The position numbers and the translations under genes are program-made. DNA of 64,000 nt from Paenibacillus sp. Root444D2. GTDB taxonomy: Bacteria; Bacillota; Bacilli; Paenibacillales; NBRC-103111. Location: NCBI RefSeq assembly GCF_001426375.1, contig NZ_LMEO01000001.1:250840-314839 (forward strand), written 5' to 3'. The notes beneath the pieces are model-generated. The model saw only the letters and a program-made list of their open reading frames with translations. It had not been told where the DNA came from and did not search any database. Below, piece by piece: positions 36,925 through 46,478 of the stretch (position 1 is the stretch's first letter; each line of letters begins with the position of its first letter).

Positions 36925-37794
36925 CTATTTTAAAAGTTTCATCATTTTATTTAAAAAGCCCTTGACACCGGAAGTAGGTGTGTCGATTACTCGATAACCA
37001 TTAAGATAATTATCGACTAATAATTGAAGACTTCGTGATGCGGCCGAATTCGGAAAAGCAACAGTAAAAGGTATTTGCTTTTTAACCGCCTTAGATACAG
37101 CTGCGTCATCGTCAACGAATCCTAATGTAGGGATCTGGATATCCAGAAATTGTTTAGCGACTAAAGAAATTTTATCAGCCGTGTGCTTGCCTTCCTTTGC
37201 ATCGGTTACTCGGTTAATTACTAGTTTAAAAGAAACGTCATGTCCCATTGAGTTAACCATTTTTATAATGGCATAAGCATCCGTTATGGAAGTAGGCTCA
37301 GGCGTTGTGACAACAAAAGCTTCTTCGGCAGCGAGAATAAACTTCAACGTTTCTTTGGACAATCCGGCCCCTGTGTCAAAAATAATAAAATCAACATATC
37401 CGTTGAGCTGCATGACTTGCTCGGCAAAGTAGTTCAATTCATCATCGGTTAAGCGAAGTAAATCGTTAAATCCAGATCCACCTGCTATAAAATCTAAATC
37501 ATTGTAGCCTTTCTGGATAATTTCCCAGATCGTTTTTTCCTTTTTCAATAAGTGATACAAATTGTATTTGGAGGAAATCCCCATCAGCACATCAATGTTG
37601 GCAAGCCCAATGTCTGCATCAAAGACAAGTACCTTATAACCTTGGGACTGAAGCGTTAAAGCAAAGTTTAGCGTAAAATTTGATTTACCTACGCCTCCCT
37701 TTCCGCTAGTCACGGTAATAATCCTGGTTGCTTTTGTGCCTTTTTCATTCTGTATTTGTACCAGGTTCCGCAACCCTTCTGCTTGATCCTTCAT
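36925..37794 (-). CDS. flhG: MinD-like ATPase FlhG (YlxH)
   Basis: A deviant-Walker ATPase that, with the GTPase FlhF, sets flagellar number and position and helps assemble the switch complex. The 289 aa protein has TSGKGGVGKSNFTLNFAL (deviant Walker A, about 29-46), FDADIGLANIDVLMG, FIIFDTGAGLS and a C-terminal amphipathic helix for membrane binding (GFLNKMMKLLK). The N-terminus EGLRNLVQ resembles the FlhF-activating motif known from this family. The start overlaps the flhF stop by 4 bases. Confidence 0.95.
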   Translation of the reverse strand: MKDQAEGLRNLVQIQNEKGTKATRIITVTSGKGGVGKSNFTLNFALTLQSQGYKVLVFDADIGLANIDVLMGISSKYNLYHLLKKEKTIWEIIQKGYNDLDFIAGGSGFNDLLRLTDDELNYFAEQVMQLNGYVDFIIFDTGAGLSKETLKFILAAEEAFVVTTPEPTSITDAYAIIKMVNSMGHDVSFKLVINRVTDAKEGKHTADKISLVAKQFLDIQIPTLGFVDDDAAVSKAVKKQIPFTVAFPNSAASRSLQLLVDNYLNGYRVIDTPTSGVKGFLNKMMKLLK

Positions 37795-39089
37795 GCTCTA
37801 GGTTCCTCCAATAACAAATCAATGATTTGCCACTCATTCATTTCCGTAATATCATCGGGTACGCTTTGACCGTTTGTAACATACGAAAGCTGCAGTGAGA
37901 ACTCGTGAACAACATTTACAATCGCACCGTAGGAGTCTGTTTCATCCATTTTGGTGAATAATACTTTGTCTAGCTTAAACTTATTAAAATTGTTCGTAAT
38001 CGCTCTCATGTCCCGATACTTCGTTGTTAAGCTCAGAACTAGAATAGTCTCACTATTTCCTTGTGTCTTTAGCAAAGAGTTAAGCTCCGAAACATACATT
38101 TCATTTCGAAAATTGCGTCCAGCCGTATCCATGAAAATGACATCACATTCTTCAAGATTATGAAATGCCTTCGCTAAATCCTGCGGTGAGAAAACAACTT
38201 CAAGCGGTACATTCAAGATTGTTCCATATGTTTTCAACTGTTCAATTGCCGCAATTCGATACGTGTCTGAAGTAATAAATCCAACCTTATGTTGATACTT
38301 CAACACTTGCTCTGCTGCTAGCTTGGCAATGGTTGTCGTTTTGCCAACTCCTGTTGGACCTACGAAATGTACAACGCGTGTTTGTGGTGAAATTTGTTTG
38401 CTTCGATTGGACTGAAGCACCTGCCCTAGCTTGGATCGCACCACTTGAAGAGCTGACTTATCTGTCACAGGCTCATCTGCAAGCTGAAAATCGGCCACAG
38501 CTTCATCCATAATTTGACGAACTAATGTAGGATCTACTTCTTGGTCAAATAATCGTTGTTCGATCTTCTGTAAAGGTTCTGGGAGATTTGACACCTCGGA
38601 TGCATGAGTAAGCTTTCTCATCATTTCCTTCATTTGTTTGAGCTCCTCCATGAGGTGCTCATCTTTGAGATTGACTCTATTAGGTGCATTTACCGAAACG
38701 GGAGAGTAAGACTGTTGCGAAGCAAAACTCTGTTGCGTCTCAACACCTGCACTAACGGTAACTGGTTCTTTTGGGGCTGAAACAGGAGCAATCACATCTG
38801 GGACTTCAGGAAAATCAGATAGATGCGATTGAGCTCTCGAAGGTTGAGCTTGACTCATGACTTTCTGCTGTTGAGGCTGAGGTGTAAACCGCTGAGTGGC
38901 CCCTCCTGAATTCGTGTTTGCTCCATCAATTGCAGCGATAACTTCAATCTTTTTCTTACCGAATAGACCAAGAAAACCACCTGTGCGAATTTCCTTGGTA
39001 TTGAGGATTACTGCATCCTTGCCTAAATCCGTGCGAATTTTTTGCAAGGCGTCCGGCATGGAATCGACAACGTATCTTTTTACTCTCAT
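37791..39089 (-). CDS. flhF: SRP-like GTPase FlhF
   Basis: A signal-recognition-particle family GTPase that places flagella. The 432 aa protein has a basic, variable B domain (1-~140, starting MRVKRYVVDSMPDALQKIRTDLG), a helical N domain and the NG GTPase domain (about 225-430) with [17 protein letters not shown] (G1), DTAGRNFRNE (G3) and TKMDETDSYG (G4). It is coupled to flhA upstream and flhG downstream by 4-base overlaps. The Gln/Ser/Pro-rich linker at about 65-130 is low complexity. Confidence 0.96.
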   Translation of the reverse strand: MRVKRYVVDSMPDALQKIRTDLGKDAVILNTKEIRTGGFLGLFGKKKIEVIAAIDGANTNSGGATQRFTPQPQQQKVMSQAQPSRAQSHLSDFPEVPDVIAPVSAPKEPVTVSAGVETQQSFASQQSYSPVSVNAPNRVNLKDEHLMEELKQMKEMMRKLTHASEVSNLPEPLQKIEQRLFDQEVDPTLVRQIMDEAVADFQLADEPVTDKSALQVVRSKLGQVLQSNRSKQISPQTRVVHFVGPTGVGKTTTIAKLAAEQVLKYQHKVGFITSDTYRIAAIEQLKTYGTILNVPLEVVFSPQDLAKAFHNLEECDVIFMDTAGRNFRNEMYVSELNSLLKTQGNSETILVLSLTTKYRDMRAITNNFNKFKLDKVLFTKMDETDSYGAIVNVVHEFSLQLSYVTNGQSVPDDITEMNEWQIIDLLLEEPRA

Positions 39090-41119
39090 AAATTGACTAC
39101 CCCCATACTCTGAATTTCAACGCTAGGCTCTAATTCGCTGTAGGATAATACAGGTATATCTTGCAAAGTTCTCTCAAGCAATTGTCTTAAATACATCCGA
39201 ATCGTTGGTGAAGTTAAAATTACAGGTTGTTCTCCGGATTGAATCAATTTAGTAACTTGCTCACTGACGCGATGATAAATTATTTGTGAAGAGGATGGGT
39301 CAAGGGCTAAGTAACTTCCTTGATCTGATTGCTGAACAGAATCGGCAATTTTCTTTTCCACAGATGGACCAACTGTAATGACTTTTAGGGAATCACCTAA
39401 AGAAGTAAACTGCTGCGTGATTTGTCTCGATAATGATTGTCTAACATATTCAGTCAATATCTCAGGATCTTTTGTATAAGAACCATAATCAGCAAGAGTT
39501 TCCAAAATCGTTACCAAGTCACGTACAGAAATTTTCTCACGCAGTAACTTAGCCAATACCTTCTGAACGTCCCCAACTGATAACACAGAAGGAATAAGAT
39601 CATCAACAAGTGCTGGATAAGACTCGCGAACATTATCGATAAGTGCTTTAGTTTCTTGACGACCCAGAAGTTCATGTGTATGTTTCTTAATAATTTCGGT
39701 TAAATGTGTAGCCACTACGGAAGGAGGATCAACGACTGTATAGCCAGATAACTCCGCTCTTTCTTTGGTCACTTCATCTATCCATATAGCAGGCAATCCA
39801 AAGGCAGGCTCAGTCGTTTCTATACCTGCTATTGAATCATCATCAATACCAGGACTCATGGCTAGGTAATGATTAAGAAGTAGTTCGCCGCGTGCAACCG
39901 TATTGCCTTTTATTTTGATGATATACTCATTCGGCCGTAGTTGAATATTGTCACGGATGCGAATAACGGGTACGACAACCCCAAGCTCAAGCGCACATTG
40001 TCGGCGAATCAAGATAATCCGATCTAGTAAATCTCCGCCTTGTTGAGTATCAGCAAGAGGAATTAAACCATAACCGAATTCAAACTCAATCGGATCGACT
40101 TGTAACAAGGAAATAACACTTTCAGGACTCCGCACTTCCTCAATTTGCTGCTCCTCCACCAATTGTTCTTCTTTGATCGCTTCGCGCTCCAAATTCTTTT
40201 GCATTTTAAAAGCTGCGAAAATTAGCAATCCGGCAATCGGAAACGTAGTGAACCAGTGAATTGGTGTGAATAAACCAAGCACCATGAGGGTACCAGCAAC
40301 AATATAAAGAAGCTTCGGTTGTGCAGTTAATTGTTTCGTTATATCGTGACCTAAATTACCTTCAGATGATGCGCGTGTCACGATAATACCAGCTGCAGTT
40401 GAAATTAAAAGGGCTGGAATTTGACTGACGAGTCCATCACCAATAGTTAATATCGAGAAGGTTTCAAGTGCCTCAGAAAAAGACATCCCTTTCATCGTCA
40501 TCCCAATAATAAAGCCACCAATCAAATTAATGACGAGGATGATAATGCCGGCAATGGCATCCCCTTTCACAAACTTACTTGCACCATCCATAGCTCCGTA
40601 GAAATCAGCTTCACGTTCAATCTTTTGTCTACGTTCACGAGCTTGGACCTCATTGATTAAGCCTGCATTCAAATCTGCGTCAATACTCATTTGTTTTCCC
40701 GGCATCGCATCGAGAGTAAATCTCGCTGCAACCTCGGCAACGCGCTCAGAACCTTTGGTAATTACGATGAATTGTACCAAGACAAGGATGAGAAACACGA
40801 CGAATCCCACGACGATATTGCCTTGAGCAACGAAAGAACCAAAAGTTCTGACCACGTCGCCTGCTTCTGCATGCGACAAAATGTTCCGCGTAGTTGAGAC
40901 GTTTAGCGCCAACCGAAACAATGTCGTAATTAGTAGTAAAGAAGGGAAGATGGAGAACTGAAGAGCTTCTTTTGTATTCATAGCAACCAAAATAATCATT
41001 AAGGCAATCGATATATTAATAATTAAAAGAAAGTCCAGCAAAGGGATTGGAACCGGTACAATCATCATTAATACAATACCGATAATGCCTATAAGAACCA
41101 ATAAATCCTTGATCTTCAT
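39086..41119 (-). CDS. flhA: Flagellar type III export protein FlhA
   Basis: The nonameric export-gate protein that uses proton motive force and docks chaperone-substrate complexes. The 677 aa protein has eight predicted membrane helices in the first half (about 5-315), the conserved cytoplasmic FHIPEP-type loop (SIDADLNAGLINEVQARERRQK, split by convention between helices 4 and 5) and the C-terminal cytoplasmic ring domain (about 340-677). Length is standard. It is 21 bases downstream of flhB and overlaps flhF. Confidence 0.97.
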   Translation of the reverse strand: MKIKDLLVLIGIIGIVLMMIVPVPIPLLDFLLIINISIALMIILVAMNTKEALQFSIFPSLLLITTLFRLALNVSTTRNILSHAEAGDVVRTFGSFVAQGNIVVGFVVFLILVLVQFIVITKGSERVAEVAARFTLDAMPGKQMSIDADLNAGLINEVQARERRQKIEREADFYGAMDGASKFVKGDAIAGIIILVINLIGGFIIGMTMKGMSFSEALETFSILTIGDGLVSQIPALLISTAAGIIVTRASSEGNLGHDITKQLTAQPKLLYIVAGTLMVLGLFTPIHWFTTFPIAGLLIFAAFKMQKNLEREAIKEEQLVEEQQIEEVRSPESVISLLQVDPIEFEFGYGLIPLADTQQGGDLLDRIILIRRQCALELGVVVPVIRIRDNIQLRPNEYIIKIKGNTVARGELLLNHYLAMSPGIDDDSIAGIETTEPAFGLPAIWIDEVTKERAELSGYTVVDPPSVVATHLTEIIKKHTHELLGRQETKALIDNVRESYPALVDDLIPSVLSVGDVQKVLAKLLREKISVRDLVTILETLADYGSYTKDPEILTEYVRQSLSRQITQQFTSLGDSLKVITVGPSVEKKIADSVQQSDQGSYLALDPSSSQIIYHRVSEQVTKLIQSGEQPVILTSPTIRMYLRQLLERTLQDIPVLSYSELEPSVEIQSMGVVNL

Positions 41120-41140
41120 CTGATTGTACCCCCCTCCTCA

Positions 41141-42235
41141 TTAGTTCGTTTTGCCCTTCACTTTATATACATAAGCCAATACTTCTGCGACAGCCTGGAA
41201 CAGCTCAGCGGGAATAGAGTCACCAATTTCCACCTGTGCAAAGATCGCTCGAGCAAGCGGTTTATTTTCCATCGTCATAATACCGTTTTTCTTCGCAACT
41301 TCTTTAATCTTTAAAGCAACATAATCCGCGCCCTTAGCAATAACTGTAGGGGCTTGCATATTGTTCGAATCATATTTCAAAGCAACCGCAAAGTGGGTTG
41401 GATTGGTAATAATAACATCAGCTTTGGGGACTTCCTGCATCATGCGCTGCATGGCCATCTGGCGCTGCTTTGCGCGAATTTTTCCTTTGATAAGTGGGTC
41501 CCCTTCACTCTTCTTATACTCATCCTTAATATCCTGTTTGGACATTTTGAGACTTTTCTCATACTCATACTTTTGATATATGAAATCAAAAATGGCAAGG
41601 ACAATTAAAATTGCTCCAATTTTGATCCCTAGTTTTAGGGTGACCGAGGCAATAAATGAAAATGTACTCTCCAATGGAGCATGGCCAAGTCCTAGCAGTT
41701 TAGCTTTTTCCCCTATTAATGTCGTGTACACGACATAACCGATAATTAACATTTTCATTGTTGACTTAAGAAAATCCATCACGGTCCGCAGCGAAAAAAT
41801 TCGCTTGAAGCCCTCGATCGGATTGATCTTGCTAAACTTCATCATCAGGGGATCGCCAATAAACATAAAGCCAATTTGCGCATAATTTCCAATAAAAGCA
41901 ACTAAAACAACAAGGATGAAAATTGGAGCTAAAATGATTAACCCTTGTTGGACTAAATCTACGAATAATACCTGAACGTTTGCGGCTGTGATATCCATCG
42001 TCAGTTGATTCTCATACACGTTGCGAAAGATGTTTACAATTTTCTCTTTCATATAACCACCGAACATGAGGAAAGATAGAAATGAAAAGAGTAAAATAAA
42101 TGCCGCCGGTAGGTCCATACTCTTCGCAACTTGACCCTTTTTACGAGCGTCCTGCCTCTTCTTTGCTGTAGCAGATTCCGTCTTTTCCCCAGCAAACCAT
42201 TGTAAATCGAGCTTCAAGCGTAATGTTTGGGACAC
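41141..42235 (-). CDS. flhB: Flagellar export switch protein FlhB
   Basis: Switches export from rod/hook to filament substrates after self-cleavage. The 364 aa protein has an N-terminal LQWFAGEKTESATAKKRQDARKKGQ, four membrane helices (about 38-215) and the cytoplasmic domain with the autocleavage site Asn278-Pro279-Thr-His. The start is a GTG at 42235 with AGGAGG 6 bases upstream. It follows fliR by 10 bases. All features needed for cleavage are present. Confidence 0.97.
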   Translation of the reverse strand: MSQTLRLKLDLQWFAGEKTESATAKKRQDARKKGQVAKSMDLPAAFILLFSFLSFLMFGGYMKEKIVNIFRNVYENQLTMDITAANVQVLFVDLVQQGLIILAPIFILVVLVAFIGNYAQIGFMFIGDPLMMKFSKINPIEGFKRIFSLRTVMDFLKSTMKMLIIGYVVYTTLIGEKAKLLGLGHAPLESTFSFIASVTLKLGIKIGAILIVLAIFDFIYQKYEYEKSLKMSKQDIKDEYKKSEGDPLIKGKIRAKQRQMAMQRMMQEVPKADVIITNPTHFAVALKYDSNNMQAPTVIAKGADYVALKIKEVAKKNGIMTMENKPLARAIFAQVEIGDSIPAELFQAVAEVLAYVYKVKGKTN

Positions 42236-42245
42236 GGCTTACCTC

Positions 42246-43055
42246 CTACTTAGGTGATGGTTGCTGTGTGCCGCTAATCAGTTGAAGCAACTTCTCCATG
42301 TAATCAAAAATGGTTGCAAATAAATTTTGAAATTGAGATATTAATTCCGGGAAAATAATGACCAGCAGAAAAAAGCCAAGGATCATTTTCAAAGGTGCGC
42401 CTATAACGAAAATATTGAATTGCGGAGCAACCCTTGTTAAGAGTCCTAACCCTAAATCTGTCAAAAAAAGGGCTGCTATGATAGGAGCAGCGAGTTGAAA
42501 CGAGAGATAAAACATTTTTGAAAGCGATTGAAACAAGAAATTCGAAATTTGTCCATCATAGATGCGGGTGAACAGCTGATTGTCTAGCGGTATCCAACGG
42601 TAGCTGTCAATAATCGCTCTGATCAAATAATGGTGCCCATCAAAAGAAAGAAAAAGCAGCACGGCGATCATATATTTAAGGTTACCTAACATTGGACTTG
42701 AAGCCCCCGTTAGAGGATCAATCACACTCGCCATACTGAAGCCGATTTGCATATCCATAAAAGAGCCGGCTGTCTGGACAACTGTAAAAAAGATATAGGC
42801 CAGAAAACCAAGTAAAACGCCAACAAGCATTTCACGAATGATCAATAGAATGTATTCACCATCCATGGGAATGGGCTTATCCAACCCCATAGTCGCAAAA
42901 ATGATTAACGAGATGAATACGGAAAGTCCGATTTTGAACATCATTGGAACATTTCTTGAAGAAAGAATTGGGACTACGACAAAGAACGATGTAATTCGAC
43001 AAAAAATAAGCAGAAAGATAGGGATAACTTGGAAAAAGTATGTCATATCGCTCAC
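42246..43055 (-). CDS. fliR: Flagellar export protein FliR
   Basis: An integral component of the export gate with FliP and FliQ. The 269 aa protein is very hydrophobic with about six membrane segments. Recognisable family parts are FFVVVPILSSRNVPMMFKIGLSVFISL, the MLVGVLLGFLAYIFFTVVQTAGSFMDMQIGF block and LGLLTRVAPQFNIFVIGAPLK, each quoted in part. In some clostridia FliR is fused to FlhB; here they are separate genes 10 bases apart. Confidence 0.96.
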   Translation of the reverse strand: MSDMTYFFQVIPIFLLIFCRITSFFVVVPILSSRNVPMMFKIGLSVFISLIIFATMGLDKPIPMDGEYILLIIREMLVGVLLGFLAYIFFTVVQTAGSFMDMQIGFSMASVIDPLTGASSPMLGNLKYMIAVLLFLSFDGHHYLIRAIIDSYRWIPLDNQLFTRIYDGQISNFLFQSLSKMFYLSFQLAAPIIAALFLTDLGLGLLTRVAPQFNIFVIGAPLKMILGFFLLVIIFPELISQFQNLFATIFDYMEKLLQLISGTQQPSPK

Positions 43056-43058
43056 AAC

Positions 43059-43328
43059 CTATCCAACGAATTTGTAAAGGTTGTTGAGTAAATTAAAAGT
43101 AAAGTCAACCAATGTATTCATGATCCAAGGTCCAAATATTAAGATAGACAGCAGAACCGCCACAATTTTGGGAACAAACGCCAAGGTTTGTTCTTGAATC
43201 TGCGTCGTTGCTTGAAAAATACTAATGATCAGACCAACGACAAGCCCAATAATAAGCATGGGTGCACTTGCTTTAAGCACGGTATAAACAGCCTCACCAG
43301 CAATCCGTATTACAAATTCCGAGCCCAT
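43059..43328 (-). CDS. fliQ: Flagellar export protein FliQ
   Basis: A small export-gate protein (89 aa) with two membrane helices (about 13-38 and 50-75). The FliQ/SpaQ family pattern GLVVGLIISIFQATTQIQEQTL followed by FVPKIVAV is clear. It lies between fliP and fliR with 3 bases to fliR, so the P-Q-R gate genes are co-translated. Confidence 0.96.
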   Translation of the reverse strand: MGSEFVIRIAGEAVYTVLKASAPMLIIGLVVGLIISIFQATTQIQEQTLAFVPKIVAVLLSILIFGPWIMNTLVDFTFNLLNNLYKFVG

Positions 43329-43353
43329 CTAGAAACCTCCGATATCTTGATCC

Positions 43354-44127
43354 TCAACCATAGCTTAGGAGTAAAGATCTCACCACAAGATACCAACCAT
43401 CTACAAGTATGAAAAGTAGAATTTTAAAAGGGAGAGAAATCATAACAGGCGGTAACATCATCATTCCCATTGCCATTAAGGTACTGGATACAACCATATC
43501 TATGACCAGAAACGGGATGAAAATCATGAATCCCATCTGGAAAGCTGATTTCAGTTCACTTATTGCGTATGCCGGAACTAATGAAGTAATCGGTATATCT
43601 TCTACGCCTGTAGGTGCCTTAGCTTTGGTATAGTCTAAGAACAACTTTAGATCCTTCTGACGTGTATGTTTGAACATAAACTTCTTCATTGGTAAGGACG
43701 CTTTCTCAAAAGCCTGGGTCTGATTAATTTCACCCTTCAGATAAGGCTGCAAAGCTGTCTGGTTAACCTCTCCCAAAGTAGGAGACATAATAAAAAAGGT
43801 TAAAAACAGAGCTAGTCCGATTAAAACCTGATTAGGCGGCATCTGCTGGGTTCCAAGGGATGTTCGAACGAATCCAAGCACGATGACAATTCTTGTGAAA
43901 CTAGTCATTAAAATAAGAAAAGATGGTGCAAGACTTAATACGGTTAATAAGAGCAATAAGGTAACTGTGTTAGAAGAACCACCGGCAGCGCCACTAGTCC
44001 CAATATTCACATTTAACCCAGGGATCGGATTGTTTGGATCTGTTTCAGCAGCAGAAGCTGTCAGTGATAAGAGGAACACTGAAATCATAACAATCAGAAG
44101 CGTAAGAACTAATTTATTTCTTTTCAT
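43354..44127 (-). CDS. fliP: Flagellar export protein FliP
   Basis: The core of the export gate; five copies form the secretion channel. The 257 aa protein has a cleavable-type signal peptide (1-~27, ending SLTASAAE) and four membrane segments. The family blocks SLAPSFLILMTSFTRIVIVLGFVR, LGTQQMPPNQVLIGLALFLTFF and the C-terminal MVVSSTLMAMGMMMLPPVMISLPFK are present, here quoted in part. The ATG overlaps the fliO stop by 4 bases. Confidence 0.97.
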   Translation of the reverse strand: MKRNKLVLTLLIVMISVFLLSLTASAAETDPNNPIPGLNVNIGTSGAAGGSSNTVTLLLLLTVLSLAPSFLILMTSFTRIVIVLGFVRTSLGTQQMPPNQVLIGLALFLTFFIMSPTLGEVNQTALQPYLKGEINQTQAFEKASLPMKKFMFKHTRQKDLKLFLDYTKAKAPTGVEDIPITSLVPAYAISELKSAFQMGFMIFIPFLVIDMVVSSTLMAMGMMMLPPVMISLPFKILLFILVDGWYLVVRSLLLSYG

Positions 44128-44753
44128 TCATCATTCAACCGATCTGTTTGTTTTTGATCAGAAAGCCATTCGTGAGCATCTTTATTACGGTTAGATACTC
44201 GCTGCAGCCTATCGTGAAATACTTGTTGAAAGGATGAAGTAATTTCTACTTCTTCCTCAATCTCTTTCTTTCTAACAGGAAGTTTGCTTATCCACTTACT
44301 TATTGCACCAAAGCCCACGCGATCATCCTCAGAAGAAGTAAGCAATTCCGAGATATACGCAACTTCATCGGCGTCATTGATCTTATCCAACAACTGAATG
44401 TTCTCACCGACGCCAACCACGAAGAGCGAATGACCAATTTCAACTATTTGAATAGATTTATTTTGTCCGAGGGGAACTCCACCTAAAGAACGAATTGAGT
44501 TCCCGAACATAGTACCTTTATTTTTCTTAGCTATGTACTTCATAAGCACAAAGAATAAGAGAATAATTAATACGAGAAAGAAAATGACCTTAACAATCAT
44601 GCCAAACGAATTAAATGGGTCAGTAGTCGGAAAATCTGATGTTGGAAGACCTTGTCCTGGCTCTGTTTCAGCAAAGCTAATGGATTTGGTATATAACATT
44701 GCGACTACACTTAATATGGCAGTAATCAGTCGTTTCGATTGGAGTCTTCTCAT
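44124..44753 (-). CDS. fliO: Flagellar biosynthesis protein FliO (FliZ)
   Basis: Helps assemble or stabilise the FliP ring. In Bacillus the same gene is called fliZ. The 209 aa protein has an N-terminal signal-like segment (to about residue 28), a membrane helix (about 52-72, GMIVKVIFFLVLIILLFFVL) and a cytosolic FliO domain with IRSLGGVPLGQNKSIQIVEIG. The tail is charged. I chose the ATG at 44753 with AAAGGG at 8 bases; a GTG two codons earlier is too close to the RBS. Confidence 0.92.
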   Translation of the reverse strand: MRRLQSKRLITAILSVVAMLYTKSISFAETEPGQGLPTSDFPTTDPFNSFGMIVKVIFFLVLIILLFFVLMKYIAKKNKGTMFGNSIRSLGGVPLGQNKSIQIVEIGHSLFVVGVGENIQLLDKINDADEVAYISELLTSSEDDRVGFGAISKWISKLPVRKKEIEEEVEITSSFQQVFHDRLQRVSNRNKDAHEWLSDQKQTDRLNDE

Positions 44754-44801
44754 AGTCACAACCCTTTCGGTTTATGTAAGACTCAACCGAACGTTGACGG
44801 T

Positions 44802-45164
44802 TTAACCTAGAGTCTTTTTAATCGCTTCGATAACACGGTCTGCCTGAAATGGTTTAACAATAAAGTCTTTTGCCCCTGCTTGAATGGCATCAATAACCAT
44901 AGCTTGCTGCCCCATCGCGGAACACATAATGACCTTTGCAGTAGGTTCAATTTTTTTGATTTCTTTCAATGCTTGAATGCCGTCCATCTCAGGCATCGTA
45001 ATATCCATCGTAATTAAATCTGGTTTCAATTCTTTGTACTTTTCGATGGCTTGAGCACCATCATTCGCTTCGCCACAAACCTCGTAACCATTTTTAGATA
45101 AAATATCACGAATCATCATTCTCATAAATGCAGCATCATCAACAATTAGAATACGGTTAGCCAT
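44802..45164 (-). CDS. cheY: Chemotaxis response regulator CheY
   Basis: A single-domain receiver (120 aa) phosphorylated by CheA. In Bacillus-type systems CheY-P binds FliM and favours smooth swimming. The acidic pair Asp9/Asp10, the phosphoacceptor Asp54 (LITMDITMPEMDG), the Ser of CSAMG and the Lys of VKPF are all present. It lies between the fliY and fliO genes, placing the signal next to its target and its phosphatase (FliY). Confidence 0.97.
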   Translation of the reverse strand: MANRILIVDDAAFMRMMIRDILSKNGYEVCGEANDGAQAIEKYKELKPDLITMDITMPEMDGIQALKEIKKIEPTAKVIMCSAMGQQAMVIDAIQAGAKDFIVKPFQADRVIEAIKKTLG

Positions 45165-45188
45165 GAGTAAAATCCCCCTAAATTTAAA

Positions 45189-46478
45189 TTATTGTAACTT
45201 TTGAATTCGTTCCCACTGGTTAACGATGTCTGTTACACGAACCCCAAAGTTTTCATCGATGACGACAACTTCGCCTTTGGCAATCAACTTGTTATTTACT
45301 AAGATATCAACAGGCTCACCTGCCAGCTTATCCAATTCAATAATCGATCCCTGGGAAAGTTCTAAGATGTCTTTAATCACCTTGTGCGTTCTGCCTAATT
45401 CTACTGTTACCTTAAGAGGTATATCTAGTAATAAATTAAGGTTTGTATCATCAGCCTGTCCCAACGAACCCGATTGTAAATTTCCAAATTGCACGGGTTG
45501 AACATTTACATTCCGATTCGGCATCCCACCATAAGCTGCCGGAGGCTGCTGATACATGGGTTGCTGTGGCGGGTACATGGGCTGTTGAGGTGGATACATC
45601 GGCTGCCCCATTCTTGGCTGTTGATACATCGGTTGTTCATACATTGGCTGCTGTTGTTGGTACATAGGCTGCTCGTAAATGGGACTTGGAGTTGCTGTAG
45701 GCGGCGTATGAGCTTCCTGTGTAGGTAATTGTGATGGTGCTGCAGGGGCAGGTGCTTGAGCCGCAGGCGCAGCCTCCATTGAAGAGTCAGAATCACCACC
45801 CATGAGAGTCGATACCATTTCTTTGGCGAATGGAACAGGTAATAATTGCATGATGTTAGAATCAATAAGATCGCCAATGGTAAGTCGGAACGATATCTTT
45901 ATAAATACGTCCTCGTCCGGTAGTTTTCCTTCTCCTTTCGACAAATTTAATATGTCGATTCCTGGAGGAGAGATATTGACAAATCGATTAAAGATGGTAG
46001 ACATGGACGTAGCAGAAGATCCCATCATCTGATTCATGGCTTCTTGTACAGCACTGATGTGAATCTCACTAAGATTTTCATCACCGCCAGTACCATCACC
46101 TCCCATCATTAAATCAGCAATGACTTGAGCATCACGTGTTTTAATAACAAGTAGATTAATACCGTCAAAACCATCAACATAATTCACATGAACGGCTACA
46201 TGAGGTTTTGGAAACTGCTCTCCCAATTCTTCTTTACCAATAATAGAAACCTTTGGTGTTGTTATGTCTACTTTCTTTCCAAGCAATGTCGAAAGTGCTG
46301 TGGCTGCACTACCGAAAGTGATATTACCAATTTCACCAAGTGCATCCTGTTCTAGGGGAGATAAATAGTCTTCAACTATAGGAGGCCCGTTAAAAGAAGT
46401 GGCTGAACTATCGTCTGAAGACTGTCTCAACAAAGCATCGATCTCTTCCTGGGACAAATAATCTCTGTTATTCGTCAT
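45189..46478 (-). CDS. fliY: Flagellar motor switch phosphatase FliY
   Basis: A switch component that combines a CheC-like CheY-P phosphatase and a FliN-like C-ring domain. The 429 aa protein has the N-terminal CheY-binding motif YLSQEEIDALL, two phosphatase sites (Glu49/Asn52 and Glu146/Asn149), a long Pro/Gln/Met/Tyr-rich linker (about 233-320) and the C-terminal SpoA/FliN domain (about 345-425, LLLDIPLKVTVELGRT). The linker is repetitive (PMY and PPQQ units). It overlaps fliM by 11 bases. Confidence 0.96.
   Translation of the reverse strand: MTNNRDYLSQEEIDALLRQSSDDSSATSFNGPPIVEDYLSPLEQDALGEIGNITFGSAATALSTLLGKKVDITTPKVSIIGKEELGEQFPKPHVAVHVNYVDGFDGINLLVIKTRDAQVIADLMMGGDGTGGDENLSEIHISAVQEAMNQMMGSSATSMSTIFNRFVNISPPGIDILNLSKGEGKLPDEDVFIKISFRLTIGDLIDSNIMQLLPVPFAKEMVSTLMGGDSDSSMEAAPAAQAPAPAAPSQLPTQEAHTPPTATPSPIYEQPMYQQQQPMYEQPMYQQPRMGQPMYPPQQPMYPPQQPMYQQPPAAYGGMPNRNVNVQPVQFGNLQSGSLGQADDTNLNLLLDIPLKVTVELGRTHKVIKDILELSQGSIIELDKLAGEPVDILVNNKLIAKGEVVVIDENFGVRVTDIVNQWERIQKLQ
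45525..45677 (-). repeat. Repetitive PMYxxQQ-coding stretch in the fliY linker
   Basis: The minus strand encodes eight or so PMY/MYxQQ/PPQQ units (about residues 268-318 of FliY). The DNA shows imperfect short tandem copies around CCMATGTAYCC-like segments. It reads in frame through the linker between the phosphatase and C-ring domains, so its length can vary without breaking either domain. Confidence 0.7.
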
